From Clostridia bacterium DTU080 (GTDB lineage Bacteria; Bacillota; Limnochordia; DTU080): a stretch of DNA of 23,077 bases. Position numbers and translations under genes: made by a program. Below, piece by piece: positions 13,038 through 20,132 of this stretch (positions are counted from its first letter, which is position 1; each line of letters opens with the position of its first letter). Where the stretch lies: NCBI GenBank assembly GCA_001513395.1, contig LFTP01000072.1:1-23077 (forward strand), read 5' to 3'. The notes under the pieces are model-generated. The model was not told the DNA's origin. It worked only from the letters and a program-made list of their open reading frames with translations, and ran no database searches.

Positions 13038-15118
13038 CCGCCACCTCTTTTTTCCAGACACGAGGGGTATCGCGCCAACAGTCTTTCCCGCAGCGCCGCG
13101 TTTTCGGCGGATTGAAGGTTCGGATCCTTCTGTAACAGAACCCGGGCGTCATCTACGACGCTCTTCATCAAGTCTAAATCGGCGGGAAAGTCAGCAAACT
13201 TAAACTCTCCGTAGCCCGACTGGCGTTGTCCGAGAAGCTCACCAGGCCCGCGCAAGAGCATGTCTTGTTCTGCGATTTTAAACCCGTCCTGGGTATTGCA
13301 GAATGTTCTGAGGCGTTGTGCGGCCAGCGGCGTCGTCGGTGACGCTACAGCGATGCAGTACGATTGATACTGGCCTCTGCCCACCCTGCCGCGCAGTTGA
13401 TGCAGTTGAGCCAATCCGAACATCTCGGCCCCTTCGATGATCATCACGGTGGCATTCGGGACATCGACACCCACCTCTACCACCGTTGTGCAGACGAGGA
13501 CATCGATTTTCCCCTTCTGAAAGGCGGACATGACTTCCTCCTGCTTTTCGGCAGGCATTTGCCCATGCACGAGGCCGACGCGCAGATCGGTCAAAGCCCC
13601 GGTGGTCAGCTTCTTATAGGCCGTTACTGCTGACAGATTATGCTTTTGATCGGGCGATGGTCTGTCCGCCTCATCGATCGTCGCCTCCGTTCCTATGCGG
13701 GGAAATACGATATATGCTTGTCGGCCCGCGCTTATCTGGTTGCGGAGGGACGTGTACAGTTGCTCCCTTTTTTCGGGTCTGAGCCATCTTGTGATCACCC
13801 TGGATCGACCGGCCGGAGGAGCAGGTATGACCGACACGTCGAGATCCTGCCAGAGAATTGAGGCCAATGAACGCGGAATAGGAGTAGCGGAAAGATACAG
13901 GGAATGAACGGGCCAGCGCATGGCAAGATGGGCTCTTTGCTCAACACCGAAGCGTTGTTGCTCATCCACGATCAAAAGCCCCAGGCGAGCAAAATCCGCG
14001 TTCAAAAGGGCGTGGGTGCCGATGAGCATATCCACTTCGCCTGATGCGGCGCGCTGTTTGACTCGGTCATCGTTACGGTCACCCAAGAGTATGTCGACCC
14101 GGACACCTGCTTGAGTGAGCGCTTCTTTCCAGCGGGCGTAATGCTGTTCGGCAAGCAGGCGCGTCGGCACCAGGAAGGCTACTTGCCTGCCGTTTTCCAC
14201 GGCCTTAACAGCGGCGAACATAGCCACTACCGTCTTGCCCGCCCCTACGTCGCCGTGAACAAGCCGATACATCGTTCGGTCTGCCTGCATATCGGTGCGA
14301 ATATCAGCTATGGCGGCACGCTGACCCTCCGTGAGCTCGAAGGGCAGTGATGACAGAAAGGCGCGCGACTGAGGGCCGTCATCACCGCACGGGCTTACGG
14401 AGCGTCGCCGTGTCCGCTTGCGCAACTCCAAAGCGATGACCGCGCTCAATAGCTCCTCATAGGCCAAACGCCGTCTGGCTTGCGTCACCTGATCCGGCTC
14501 ATGCGGATAATGCAGCCATCGCAGGGCATTCGTCAAGGGAATCAACTGACGTTGACGGCGAATGTCATCGGGAATGGTTTCCGCGGGAGGTATTGTATTA
14601 TTCAGGGCCGCCGATGTCCACTTGCGCATCTGGTTTTGATGCAATCCGTTCACCAGCGGATAAACGGGGATGATGAACTCCTCACGTCCGTTATCGGGCG
14701 GAAAAAGCGGATGTACTATCTGAAGTCCCCGTGGACAGCGTGAAACCGTGCCCGCGACAGTCACATAGGCTCCCCGTTGCACTGGCAGGCGAGCTTGATC
14801 GGGTGTCGGCAGGAACCAGACCAACAGCAGACAGCATCCTTCGAGCATCAGCGTGGCTTCATGCAACCATGTACGACGACGCTGTGTGCTGCGGGTACGG
14901 ACAGAGTCTATACGTCCCGACACCATGATCCGATCTCCCGGGCGCAAGGCCCCAAGATGTGCAACACGACGATGATTCAGATAACGACGAGGTTGCAACA
15001 GAAGGAGGTCGCCAACGGTGTCGACCCCCAATTGCGATAGATAACGAGCCCTAACAGGACCGATGCCTGGTATGACAGTGACAGGCTCGTCAATATGCAC
15101 GGATGTCTGCACGGCCAT
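13034..15118 (-). CDS. recG: ATP-dependent DNA helicase RecG
   Basis: RecG remodels stalled replication forks and branch-migrates Holliday junctions. At 694 residues it matches the family length. It has an N-terminal wedge/OB domain (about 1-200), Walker A GDVGAGKT (289-296), motif II DEQQ (385-388, usually DEQH), SATPIPRSL, and the C-terminal helicase motifs VEVGVDVPNATVMIIEGAEMF and LHQLRGRVGRG. The start ATG at 15118 has only a weak site. It is 19 nt after the degV/fakB gene and overlaps rsmD. In B. subtilis recG is followed by fapR-plsX; here the rsmD-to-rpmF block intervenes. Confidence 0.97.
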   Translation of the reverse strand: MAVQTSVHIDEPVTVIPGIGPVRARYLSQLGVDTVGDLLLLQPRRYLNHRRVAHLGALRPGDRIMVSGRIDSVRTRSTQRRRTWLHEATLMLEGCCLLLVWFLPTPDQARLPVQRGAYVTVAGTVSRCPRGLQIVHPLFPPDNGREEFIIPVYPLVNGLHQNQMRKWTSAALNNTIPPAETIPDDIRRQRQLIPLTNALRWLHYPHEPDQVTQARRRLAYEELLSAVIALELRKRTRRRSVSPCGDDGPQSRAFLSSLPFELTEGQRAAIADIRTDMQADRTMYRLVHGDVGAGKTVVAMFAAVKAVENGRQVAFLVPTRLLAEQHYARWKEALTQAGVRVDILLGDRNDDRVKQRAASGEVDMLIGTHALLNADFARLGLLIVDEQQRFGVEQRAHLAMRWPVHSLYLSATPIPRSLASILWQDLDVSVIPAPPAGRSRVITRWLRPEKREQLYTSLRNQISAGRQAYIVFPRIGTEATIDEADRPSPDQKHNLSAVTAYKKLTTGALTDLRVGLVHGQMPAEKQEEVMSAFQKGKIDVLVCTTVVEVGVDVPNATVMIIEGAEMFGLAQLHQLRGRVGRGQYQSYCIAVASPTTPLAAQRLRTFCNTQDGFKIAEQDMLLRGPGELLGQRQSGYGEFKFADFPADLDLMKSVVDDARVLLQKDPNLQSAENAALRERLLARYPSCLEKRGGG

Positions 15119-15137
15119 AGATACCAGTCACTCTCAG

Positions 15138-15995
15138 TTACGACTTCGGAAGACGTCCTATGACAATACCTACGGTACCGGGACCAGTATGAGTGCCGAT
15201 GGTTGCGCCCAGCGGAGCTTTTATAATCTCGATAGACTCACATGAAGCCTGTTGCCGTATGGTAGCCTCAATCTCCTCCGCAAGCTCAGATTGATCGGCT
15301 TCCATGATCGCACACATATAGGACGCGTCTTCTTTCAGATGGCCAAGAGCCAGTTCGAGAAGTCTGGCAAAAGCTTTGTTGAAACCGCGGAGTCTATCGG
15401 CTACGTCCACCAGTCCGTCCTGGACGCACAACACGGGCTTGATGTTCAGTACGCTGCCGACAAGAGCCTTTGCTCGGCCGATTCGCCCATGACGAGCAAG
15501 GTAATCCAGCGTGTCGACCAAGAAATAGCTGCGGGTGCTGGCGATAAGCTCCGCGGTGAGATGCTTGATCTCGTCAGCCGAAGCGCCCTGAGACGCCCAG
15601 CGGGCTCCGGCGATGGCCGGCATGCCGATGCCCATAGAGGCCAGACCCGTATCGATGACATGAATCTGACGGTCAGACAGCTGCCGCGAAGCAAGTACCG
15701 CGGACTGATATGTTCCGCTGAACTTGCTCGACAAATGAAATGAAAACAAAGTGTCTCCAGGTTTCCAATGCGCCTCATATACTTCGAGGAACTCTCCGGG
15801 AGACGGTTGCGAGGTGTTCGGAAGATCCGATGAATTCTTGAGTTTAAATAAAAAATCCTCAGGGGACAGATCAACCCGATCCTTGTAGATACGGTCACCG
15901 AAATGAATGCTGAGAGGTACCATAGCAATGTCATGGGTACGAGCGATATGATCCGGAATATCCGCGGCCGAATCAACCACAAAGCGAATAGCCAC
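15138..15995 (-). CDS. DegV family fatty-acid-binding protein (FakB type)
   Basis: DegV proteins bind a fatty acid and, as FakB, present it to the kinase FakA, which phosphorylates the carboxyl group to give acyl-phosphate. The 285-residue protein begins MAIRFVVDSAADIPD, has NTSQPSPGEFLEVYE, LSSKFSGTYQSAVLA, LDYLARHGRIGRAKALVG and the C-terminal THTGPGTVGIV, which together mark the lipid-binding fold. The start is GTG at 15995, with AAGGAG 9 nt upstream. It lies 18 nt after fakA, so kinase and lipid carrier are likely co-expressed. Chain preference cannot be read. The symbol fakB is functionally likely but inferred. Confidence 0.93.
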   Translation of the reverse strand: MAIRFVVDSAADIPDHIARTHDIAMVPLSIHFGDRIYKDRVDLSPEDFLFKLKNSSDLPNTSQPSPGEFLEVYEAHWKPGDTLFSFHLSSKFSGTYQSAVLASRQLSDRQIHVIDTGLASMGIGMPAIAGARWASQGASADEIKHLTAELIASTRSYFLVDTLDYLARHGRIGRAKALVGSVLNIKPVLCVQDGLVDVADRLRGFNKAFARLLELALGHLKEDASYMCAIMEADQSELAEEIEATIRQQASCESIEIIKAPLGATIGTHTGPGTVGIVIGRLPKS

Positions 15996-16013
15996 CTAGT
16001 CTCTCTCCTTCGT

Positions 16014-17684
16014 CTACTCAACAGAGAGCAAGTACTCGTAGACCGGTTGTTCGCCCCGATATATCTCTACGTCCAAATTGAGGCTCTCCTGCAGCTGTTG
16101 CGCCAGCTGTTGTGCTTCTTCTTCCTCGACATCCTTGCCGTAGTAGAGTGTAGCCAGCGAACTGTCCTCATTCATCAAAGCCGCAACGAGCTGGCGGACA
16201 ACCTCTCGCCGATCAGTGCCCGTCACCAGAATCTTACCGTTGCTGATGCCTAGGTAGTCTCCTTCCTTGACCTCAATGGAGTTCACTTTGGCATCTCTGA
16301 CGGCTCTGGTCACCTCGGCGCAAGCGATCTCATCTATGGCGACTTCCATTTGCTTGGCGTTCTCGGCGAGGCTGGCCTCAGGTGAGAAACGCAATAAAGC
16401 GGCGATTCCCTCGCAGAATGAGCGAGTCGGAACCACCGTGACAGGAATGGAAGCCAAGTGTCCCGCTTGTCGGGCCGACATCAAGACGTTCTTGTTGTTC
16501 GGCAACACAAGCGCGGCCTTGGCGTTGCTCTGTTGAATGGCGTTCAGTATCTCCTGAGTGCTGGGATTCATGGTTTGGCCGCCCTCGATAACGGATGTAG
16601 CTCCCAGACTTTTGAGAAGCTCGATGCATCCGGCACCGCTGGCAACCGTGATAACGGCGATCCCAACGGGCGGTCGATCCTCTTTGCCGGCGGGCTCCGG
16701 CGCCTTCGGGACGCGCTTTTCGGCAGCCCGTCGGGTTTGCTCTTCCATATTGTCGATATGGATGTTGAACAGCTGGCCACGGACTCCGCATAGCTCAAGG
16801 ACCAAACCCGGATGGTTGGTGTGAATATGAACCTTGACCATCTCATCATGGCCCACAACGAGCAGACTGTCACCGAGGTCGGACAGATCTCTTTTTATGC
16901 TGCGCCTGTCGATCCCGAGTCCACGGATGACAAATTCCGTACAATAGCGATATGTGATCTCATTATCGCCGTCTTCACCGATCGGTTGATTGGTTTCGAC
17001 ATCCTGAGCGTCGGAAGGCGAAACCGTCGCCTCAGATGTCGCGCCCGCGGGAGACGGAACTGAGACAGGTTTGCCATTGAGAACCTCATAGGCTCCTCGG
17101 GCAGCGACAACCAGTCCCTCGCCTCCGGCATCGACCACACCGGCTTCACGCAGAGCGGCCAGAAGATTCGGCGTATTGGCCAAGCTGACTGAGGCTGCGG
17201 CCAAAGCACCTTCCAGGACTTCCTGCAGACTTCCTCCGACTTCGGCAATACGCACTGCCGTTTCCGCTGCCTCCCTGCCGACAGTGAGCATGGTTCCTTC
17301 CACGGGATTCACCACTGCTCCGTACGCCGCTTGTGAGGCAGCCACGAAGGCCTGAGCCACTTCCAAGGGGGTGGCCGTCTTACGATCGCCTATGCTGTCG
17401 GCAAATCCTCGCAGGAACTGGGAAAGGATCACTCCTGAATTGCCTCGGGCTCCCATCAAGGCACCCTGGGCTGCAGATTCCGCCAACTCGCCCAGTGAGT
17501 CACTGTCAGAGGACTGTAGAACCGCCTCCGCAGCTGCTCGGAGAGTCAGGGCCATGTTGGTTCCCGTGTCGCCGTCTGCAACAGGGAAAACATTTAGAGC
17601 ATCTACTCGAGCCTTTTCCGCTTCCAATCGTTCCGCGGCGGCATGAGTCATTGTTCGAAACAATTCTGCTGTTAGTCTCTCCAC
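16014..17684 (-). CDS. fakA: Fatty acid kinase subunit FakA (DAK2/YloV family)
   Basis: This 556-residue protein has an N-terminal DhaL/DAK2 nucleotide domain (about 1-200) with DGDTGTNM (37-44; D37 and D39 bind Mg-ATP) and GARGNSGVILSQFLRGFA, followed by the central and C-terminal domains that contact FakB (VKVHIHTNHPG; LVLPNNKNVLMSA). Family knowledge assigns phosphorylation of FakB-bound fatty acid. The start is GTG at 17684, with AGGTGA upstream. It heads the fakA-fakB-recG unit. Compared with B. subtilis rpmB-yloU-yloV-sda-recG, yloU (Asp23 family) and the serine dehydratase genes are absent and a DegV gene takes their place. Confidence 0.95.
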   Translation of the reverse strand: MERLTAELFRTMTHAAAERLEAEKARVDALNVFPVADGDTGTNMALTLRAAAEAVLQSSDSDSLGELAESAAQGALMGARGNSGVILSQFLRGFADSIGDRKTATPLEVAQAFVAASQAAYGAVVNPVEGTMLTVGREAAETAVRIAEVGGSLQEVLEGALAAASVSLANTPNLLAALREAGVVDAGGEGLVVAARGAYEVLNGKPVSVPSPAGATSEATVSPSDAQDVETNQPIGEDGDNEITYRYCTEFVIRGLGIDRRSIKRDLSDLGDSLLVVGHDEMVKVHIHTNHPGLVLELCGVRGQLFNIHIDNMEEQTRRAAEKRVPKAPEPAGKEDRPPVGIAVITVASGAGCIELLKSLGATSVIEGGQTMNPSTQEILNAIQQSNAKAALVLPNNKNVLMSARQAGHLASIPVTVVPTRSFCEGIAALLRFSPEASLAENAKQMEVAIDEIACAEVTRAVRDAKVNSIEVKEGDYLGISNGKILVTGTDRREVVRQLVAALMNEDSSLATLYYGKDVEEEEAQQLAQQLQESLNLDVEIYRGEQPVYEYLLSVE

Positions 17685-17765
17685 TCGATCACCTGGACGC
17701 TTAGAATGGTGATATCATTCGCTGGAGAGGGGGCATAATCCTCTTGCGTTGAATCTCTATGAGAC

Positions 17766-17794
17766 TGGACTAGGATCCGTGTCCATGCTAGAAT
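17766..17794 (+). promoter_or_regulatory. Promoter of rpmB (extended -10)
   Basis: On the plus strand TGGACT (17766-17771), a 17-bp spacer and TAGAAT (17789-17794), preceded by TGC, form an extended -10 promoter. It would start rpmB transcription near 17801 with a leader of about 47 nt. Confidence 0.6.
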
Positions 17795-17847
17795 CAGGTG
17801 AATGTGCGGATAGAAAGTCTGAAAGCAGTGTTGGGAGGACATGTCTC

Positions 17848-18036
17848 ATGGCAAGGCAATGCGCCATATGTGCTAAAAAAACCACAACAGGAAACAACGT
17901 AAGCCACTCTAACCGAAAGACCAGGCGTGCGTGGAAGGCGAATTTGCAGCGTGTGCGCATATTGCGAGGGAATACCCCGGAGCGCGTTCTTGTTTGCACC
18001 AGATGTTTGAAATCGGGTAAGGTGGTTCGTGCCATC
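17848..18036 (+). CDS. rpmB: 50S ribosomal protein L28
   Basis: This 62-residue bL28 has CAICAKKTTTGNNVSHSNRKT and the C-terminal VCTRCLKSGKVVRAI. The four cysteines (CAIC and CTRC) indicate a zinc-binding form. The start is ATG at 17848 with GGGAGG 9 nt upstream; upstream in-frame codons lie in the promoter region and were rejected. It is the only plus-strand gene here, divergent from fakA as yloV is from rpmB in B. subtilis, with its own promoter and terminator. Confidence 0.97.
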
Positions 18037-18079
18037 TAGCAGATCCGTTTGGCAATATGCGGTTGGAAAGACTGAGTTG

Positions 18080-18118
18080 GATGACGCTTGCCGATCAGGT
18101 GAGTGTCATCTTCTTTTT
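18080..18118 (+). terminator. Rho-independent terminator of rpmB
   Basis: A 13-bp stem, GATGACGCTTGCC (18080-18092) with GGTGAGTGTCATC (18098-18110), pairs throughout with three G-U wobbles around a GATCA loop. It is followed by TTCTTTTT (18111-18118). It lies about 40 nt after the rpmB stop codon. Confidence 0.88.
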
Positions 18119-18225
18119 GCGATACATGCCGTCGAAAGCCCACGACTTGAGTCGTCGGTCCATGACTACAGATAAGCACGTATAGCGGTCTGCGAATTGG
18201 AACCGGTCGTCTCGCGTCCGGGTAC

Positions 18226-18261
18226 GTTCAAAGGGGCAGCCAAAAGACTGCCCCTTTGAAC
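18226..18261. terminator. 14-bp perfect inverted repeat, probable terminator
   Basis: The arms GTTCAAAGGGGCAG (18226-18239) and CTGCCCCTTTGAAC (18248-18261) are perfectly complementary around an 8-nt loop. Either strand gives a stem ending CCCCTTT, but only three T and no further T-run follow. It could end transcripts arriving on the minus strand from rpe or from the promoter at 18447-18475. Confidence 0.6.
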
Positions 18262-18440
18262 ATGTGCATGCCGCGGACCGTGGTTTCCTTGCTCCAGTCT
18301 ATTAAGTTGTCTACACCAGCCATGCCCGTGAGGGAAGAATATGTTTTTTGAGCAGTCATCGCTGACTGCGGAGAGCCTCTGACCAGGCTCCTTGAAACGT
18401 TGTGCTCACCTCCCCGTTTGCATTTGGTCCACGGTCTTGC
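18226..18440 (-). ncRNA. Candidate small RNA of about 215 nt, family unknown
   Basis: A strong minus-strand promoter (18447-18475) is followed by no convincing gene and ends at a 14-bp inverted repeat. Within the predicted transcript GACCGTGG (18429-18436) near the 5' end pairs perfectly with CCACGGTC (18276-18283) just before the terminator, closing the molecule. Inside are a 7-bp hairpin with a GCGA tetraloop (GCAGTCA/TGACTGC) and a GAGCC/GGCTC hairpin. End-to-end closure plus internal hairpins suits a stable RNA such as a 6S-like RNA, but I could not match a known family. A reading frame of 99 codons across it has no ribosome binding site and overlaps promoter and terminator. Confidence 0.5.
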
Positions 18441-18446
18441 ATCGTA

Positions 18447-18475
18447 AGTATAACTGACTCCATGAAGAGAGTCAA
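18447..18475 (-). promoter_or_regulatory. Strong housekeeping promoter with internal dyad
   Basis: On the minus strand TTGACT (18470-18475), a 17-bp spacer and TATACT (18447-18452) are each one mismatch from consensus. A dyad, TGACTC (18455-18460) with GAGTCA (18469-18474) and an 8-bp gap, overlaps the -35 and fills the spacer, where a repressor could block polymerase. No gene follows; the transcript is the candidate small RNA. Confidence 0.78.
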
Positions 18476-18539
18476 CCCAGTTGGTGTGTCTAACCATACT
18501 TAGAAAACAAAATCCGCCTATGGTCATGGATAGATAGGC

Positions 18540-19211
18540 CTAGATGCGACTGGCAGCTTCCCGGAGAGCGATCAACGCTTCGGCAGGATTCTCGGCACCA
18601 AAGATCGCTGTGCCCGCCACAAAGGCATTTGCACCGGCTCTGGCCAGTTCAGGAGCCGTGTTTTTATCTACCCCGCCGTCCACTTGAAGGATGATGTCGC
18701 GCTCGCCCAGAAGCTTTCGGGCGGCGGCAACTTTTTCCAACATGTTCGGGATGAAGGCTTGACCGCCGAAACCGGGGTTTACGGTCATGACCAAAACCAG
18801 GTCAAGATCGTCCAAGACCCACTCCAATACACTTAAAGGTGTTGACGGATTCAAGGCTACCCCCGCTTTGAGACCCCTGCTCTTGATCTCTTGCAGCACA
18901 CGATGCAGATGGGGGCAGGCTTCAGCATGGACGGTCAGACCGTCCGCACCGGCATCGGCAAAGGCCTGGATGTATTTCTCAGGCTCGACAATCATTAGGT
19001 GCACATCCAGAAACTGGGATGTATGAGCACGCAGTGCAGACACAACGGGTGGCCCTATGGTTATATTAGGTACAAAACGACCATCCATGACATCAACGTG
19101 GAGCCAGTCAGCCATTCTTACTTTTTGCACGGATTCCGCGAGATGAGCGAAGTCGGCTGATAGCAAAGAGGGTGCTATTATTACACCGGGCTCAGTAACG
19201 CCTGGCCTCAA
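18540..19211 (-). CDS. rpe: Ribulose-phosphate 3-epimerase
   Basis: Rpe interconverts ribulose-5-phosphate and xylulose-5-phosphate in the pentose phosphate pathway. The TIM-barrel protein has 223 residues with IAPSLLSADFAHL, HVDVMDGRFVPNITIG (metal-binding His and Asp), HLMIVEPEKYI, VMTVNPGFGGQAFIP and QVDGGVDKNTAPELA. The start is TTG at 19211, because AGGAGG (19221-19226) lies 9 nt upstream within rsgA; the gene overlaps the rsgA stop by 20 nt. The order prkC-rsgA-rpe is the Bacillus order; thiN and spoVM, which follow rpe in B. subtilis, were not found. Confidence 0.96.
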   Translation of the reverse strand: MRPGVTEPGVIIAPSLLSADFAHLAESVQKVRMADWLHVDVMDGRFVPNITIGPPVVSALRAHTSQFLDVHLMIVEPEKYIQAFADAGADGLTVHAEACPHLHRVLQEIKSRGLKAGVALNPSTPLSVLEWVLDDLDLVLVMTVNPGFGGQAFIPNMLEKVAAARKLLGERDIILQVDGGVDKNTAPELARAGANAFVAGTAIFGAENPAEALIALREAASRI

Positions 19212-20097
19212 GCTCTTCGACCTCCTCGGCAAATCGTAGGTAGCGCTGGTAACGTCCGGAATCGATCCGACCTTCCTCTACTGCGTGTTGCACGGCGCAC
19301 CCCGGCTCTCCGCGATGAAGACAGCTTGCAAAGCGGCACTGTGCTGCGTAACGAGTGAAGTCCGGATAGGTGGCCGGCAGTTCTCTTAGGGTCATATCGC
19401 CAAAACTCAGGGTAGAGAATCCGGGAGTATCAGCGATCCAACCCCCGAACGGCAGCTTTAAGAGCTCCACCTGTCGAGTCGTATGCCGGCCGCGCACGGC
19501 GCGCTTGCTAATCTCTCCTACTGCCCGGTTGAAGTCAGGGCAGACGGCGTTGAGCAGTCTGGACTTTCCTACCCCCGAGGCACCTGCCAGTGTACTAATG
19601 CGCCCTTTCAGGGCGCGCGCCAGTTCATCAATACCCAAACCTGAAATCGCTGATGTGATGACATGCGGATAACCGGCGATCTCATACGGCCTCAGAAGGG
19701 CGGCGATCGATTCTTCGTCACCCAAATCCGCCTTACTGATACAGAGCATGGTGTCCAATCCGGCGTGAGACGCCTGAATGAGGATCCTGTCGATCATGTC
19801 CATGTTAGGTGTCGGCGCCCTTACGGATTGCACCACCACACACAGATCCACATTGGCAATCGGCGGTCGGCGCAACTCGGTGTTGCGCGGCATGACATCG
19901 GTGATCAACCACATAGCCGAAGAGTGCTCCAGGATAACCTGATCTCCGGCAAGCACCGGTCCCTGTTGGTCCTTGGCTCCGCCGGGTCTGAGCCGACCCG
20001 AAAGGCGTGCTTCAACGATCGTGTCGTCGGCCAGGGCGATCCGGTAAAAGCCGCCTACGGCGCGAAGAACTTGACCGGTGACAACTGCAGATGTCAA
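19192..20097 (-). CDS. rsgA: Ribosome small-subunit-dependent GTPase RsgA
   Basis: RsgA is a circularly permuted GTPase that helps mature the 30S subunit. It has 301 residues: an N-terminal OB domain, G4 SKAD, G1 GASGVGKS, the switch region GRHTTRQVELL, G3 DTPGF, and a C-terminal zinc knuckle (CRFASCLHRGEPGC). This permuted order is diagnostic. I chose TTG at 20097 because AAAGGAGG lies 7 nt upstream; the TTG at 20103 is too close to it. It follows prkC after 35 nt. In Bacillus the RsgA homologue is a reported substrate of PrkC, which fits the adjacency. Confidence 0.96.
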   Translation of the reverse strand: MTSAVVTGQVLRAVGGFYRIALADDTIVEARLSGRLRPGGAKDQQGPVLAGDQVILEHSSAMWLITDVMPRNTELRRPPIANVDLCVVVQSVRAPTPNMDMIDRILIQASHAGLDTMLCISKADLGDEESIAALLRPYEIAGYPHVITSAISGLGIDELARALKGRISTLAGASGVGKSRLLNAVCPDFNRAVGEISKRAVRGRHTTRQVELLKLPFGGWIADTPGFSTLSFGDMTLRELPATYPDFTRYAAQCRFASCLHRGEPGCAVQHAVEEGRIDSGRYQRYLRFAEEVEELEARRY

Positions 20098-20132
20098 AAA
20101 CAACCCTCCTTTACGACAATGGATCCCTAGGT

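Noticed and set aside
17704..17720. Short palindrome TGATATCA flanked by GAATG/CATTC before fakA as an operator
   Set aside because: Too short and AT-rich to distinguish from chance without comparative data.
18094..18220. Minus-strand open stretch ending with MDRRLKSWAFDGMYRKKKMT
   Set aside because: No ribosome binding site, overlaps the rpmB terminator, and no family recognised; a transposase remnant was considered without support.
18228..18527. Minus-strand reading frame of 99 codons between rpe and the inverted repeat
   Set aside because: It spans the strong promoter and ends in the terminator stem, has no ribosome binding site and no recognisable domain.
18040..18539. spoVM, a 26-residue gene expected between rpe and rpmB by Bacillus synteny
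   Set aside because: No short frame resembling the SpoVM helix was found on either strand of this interval.
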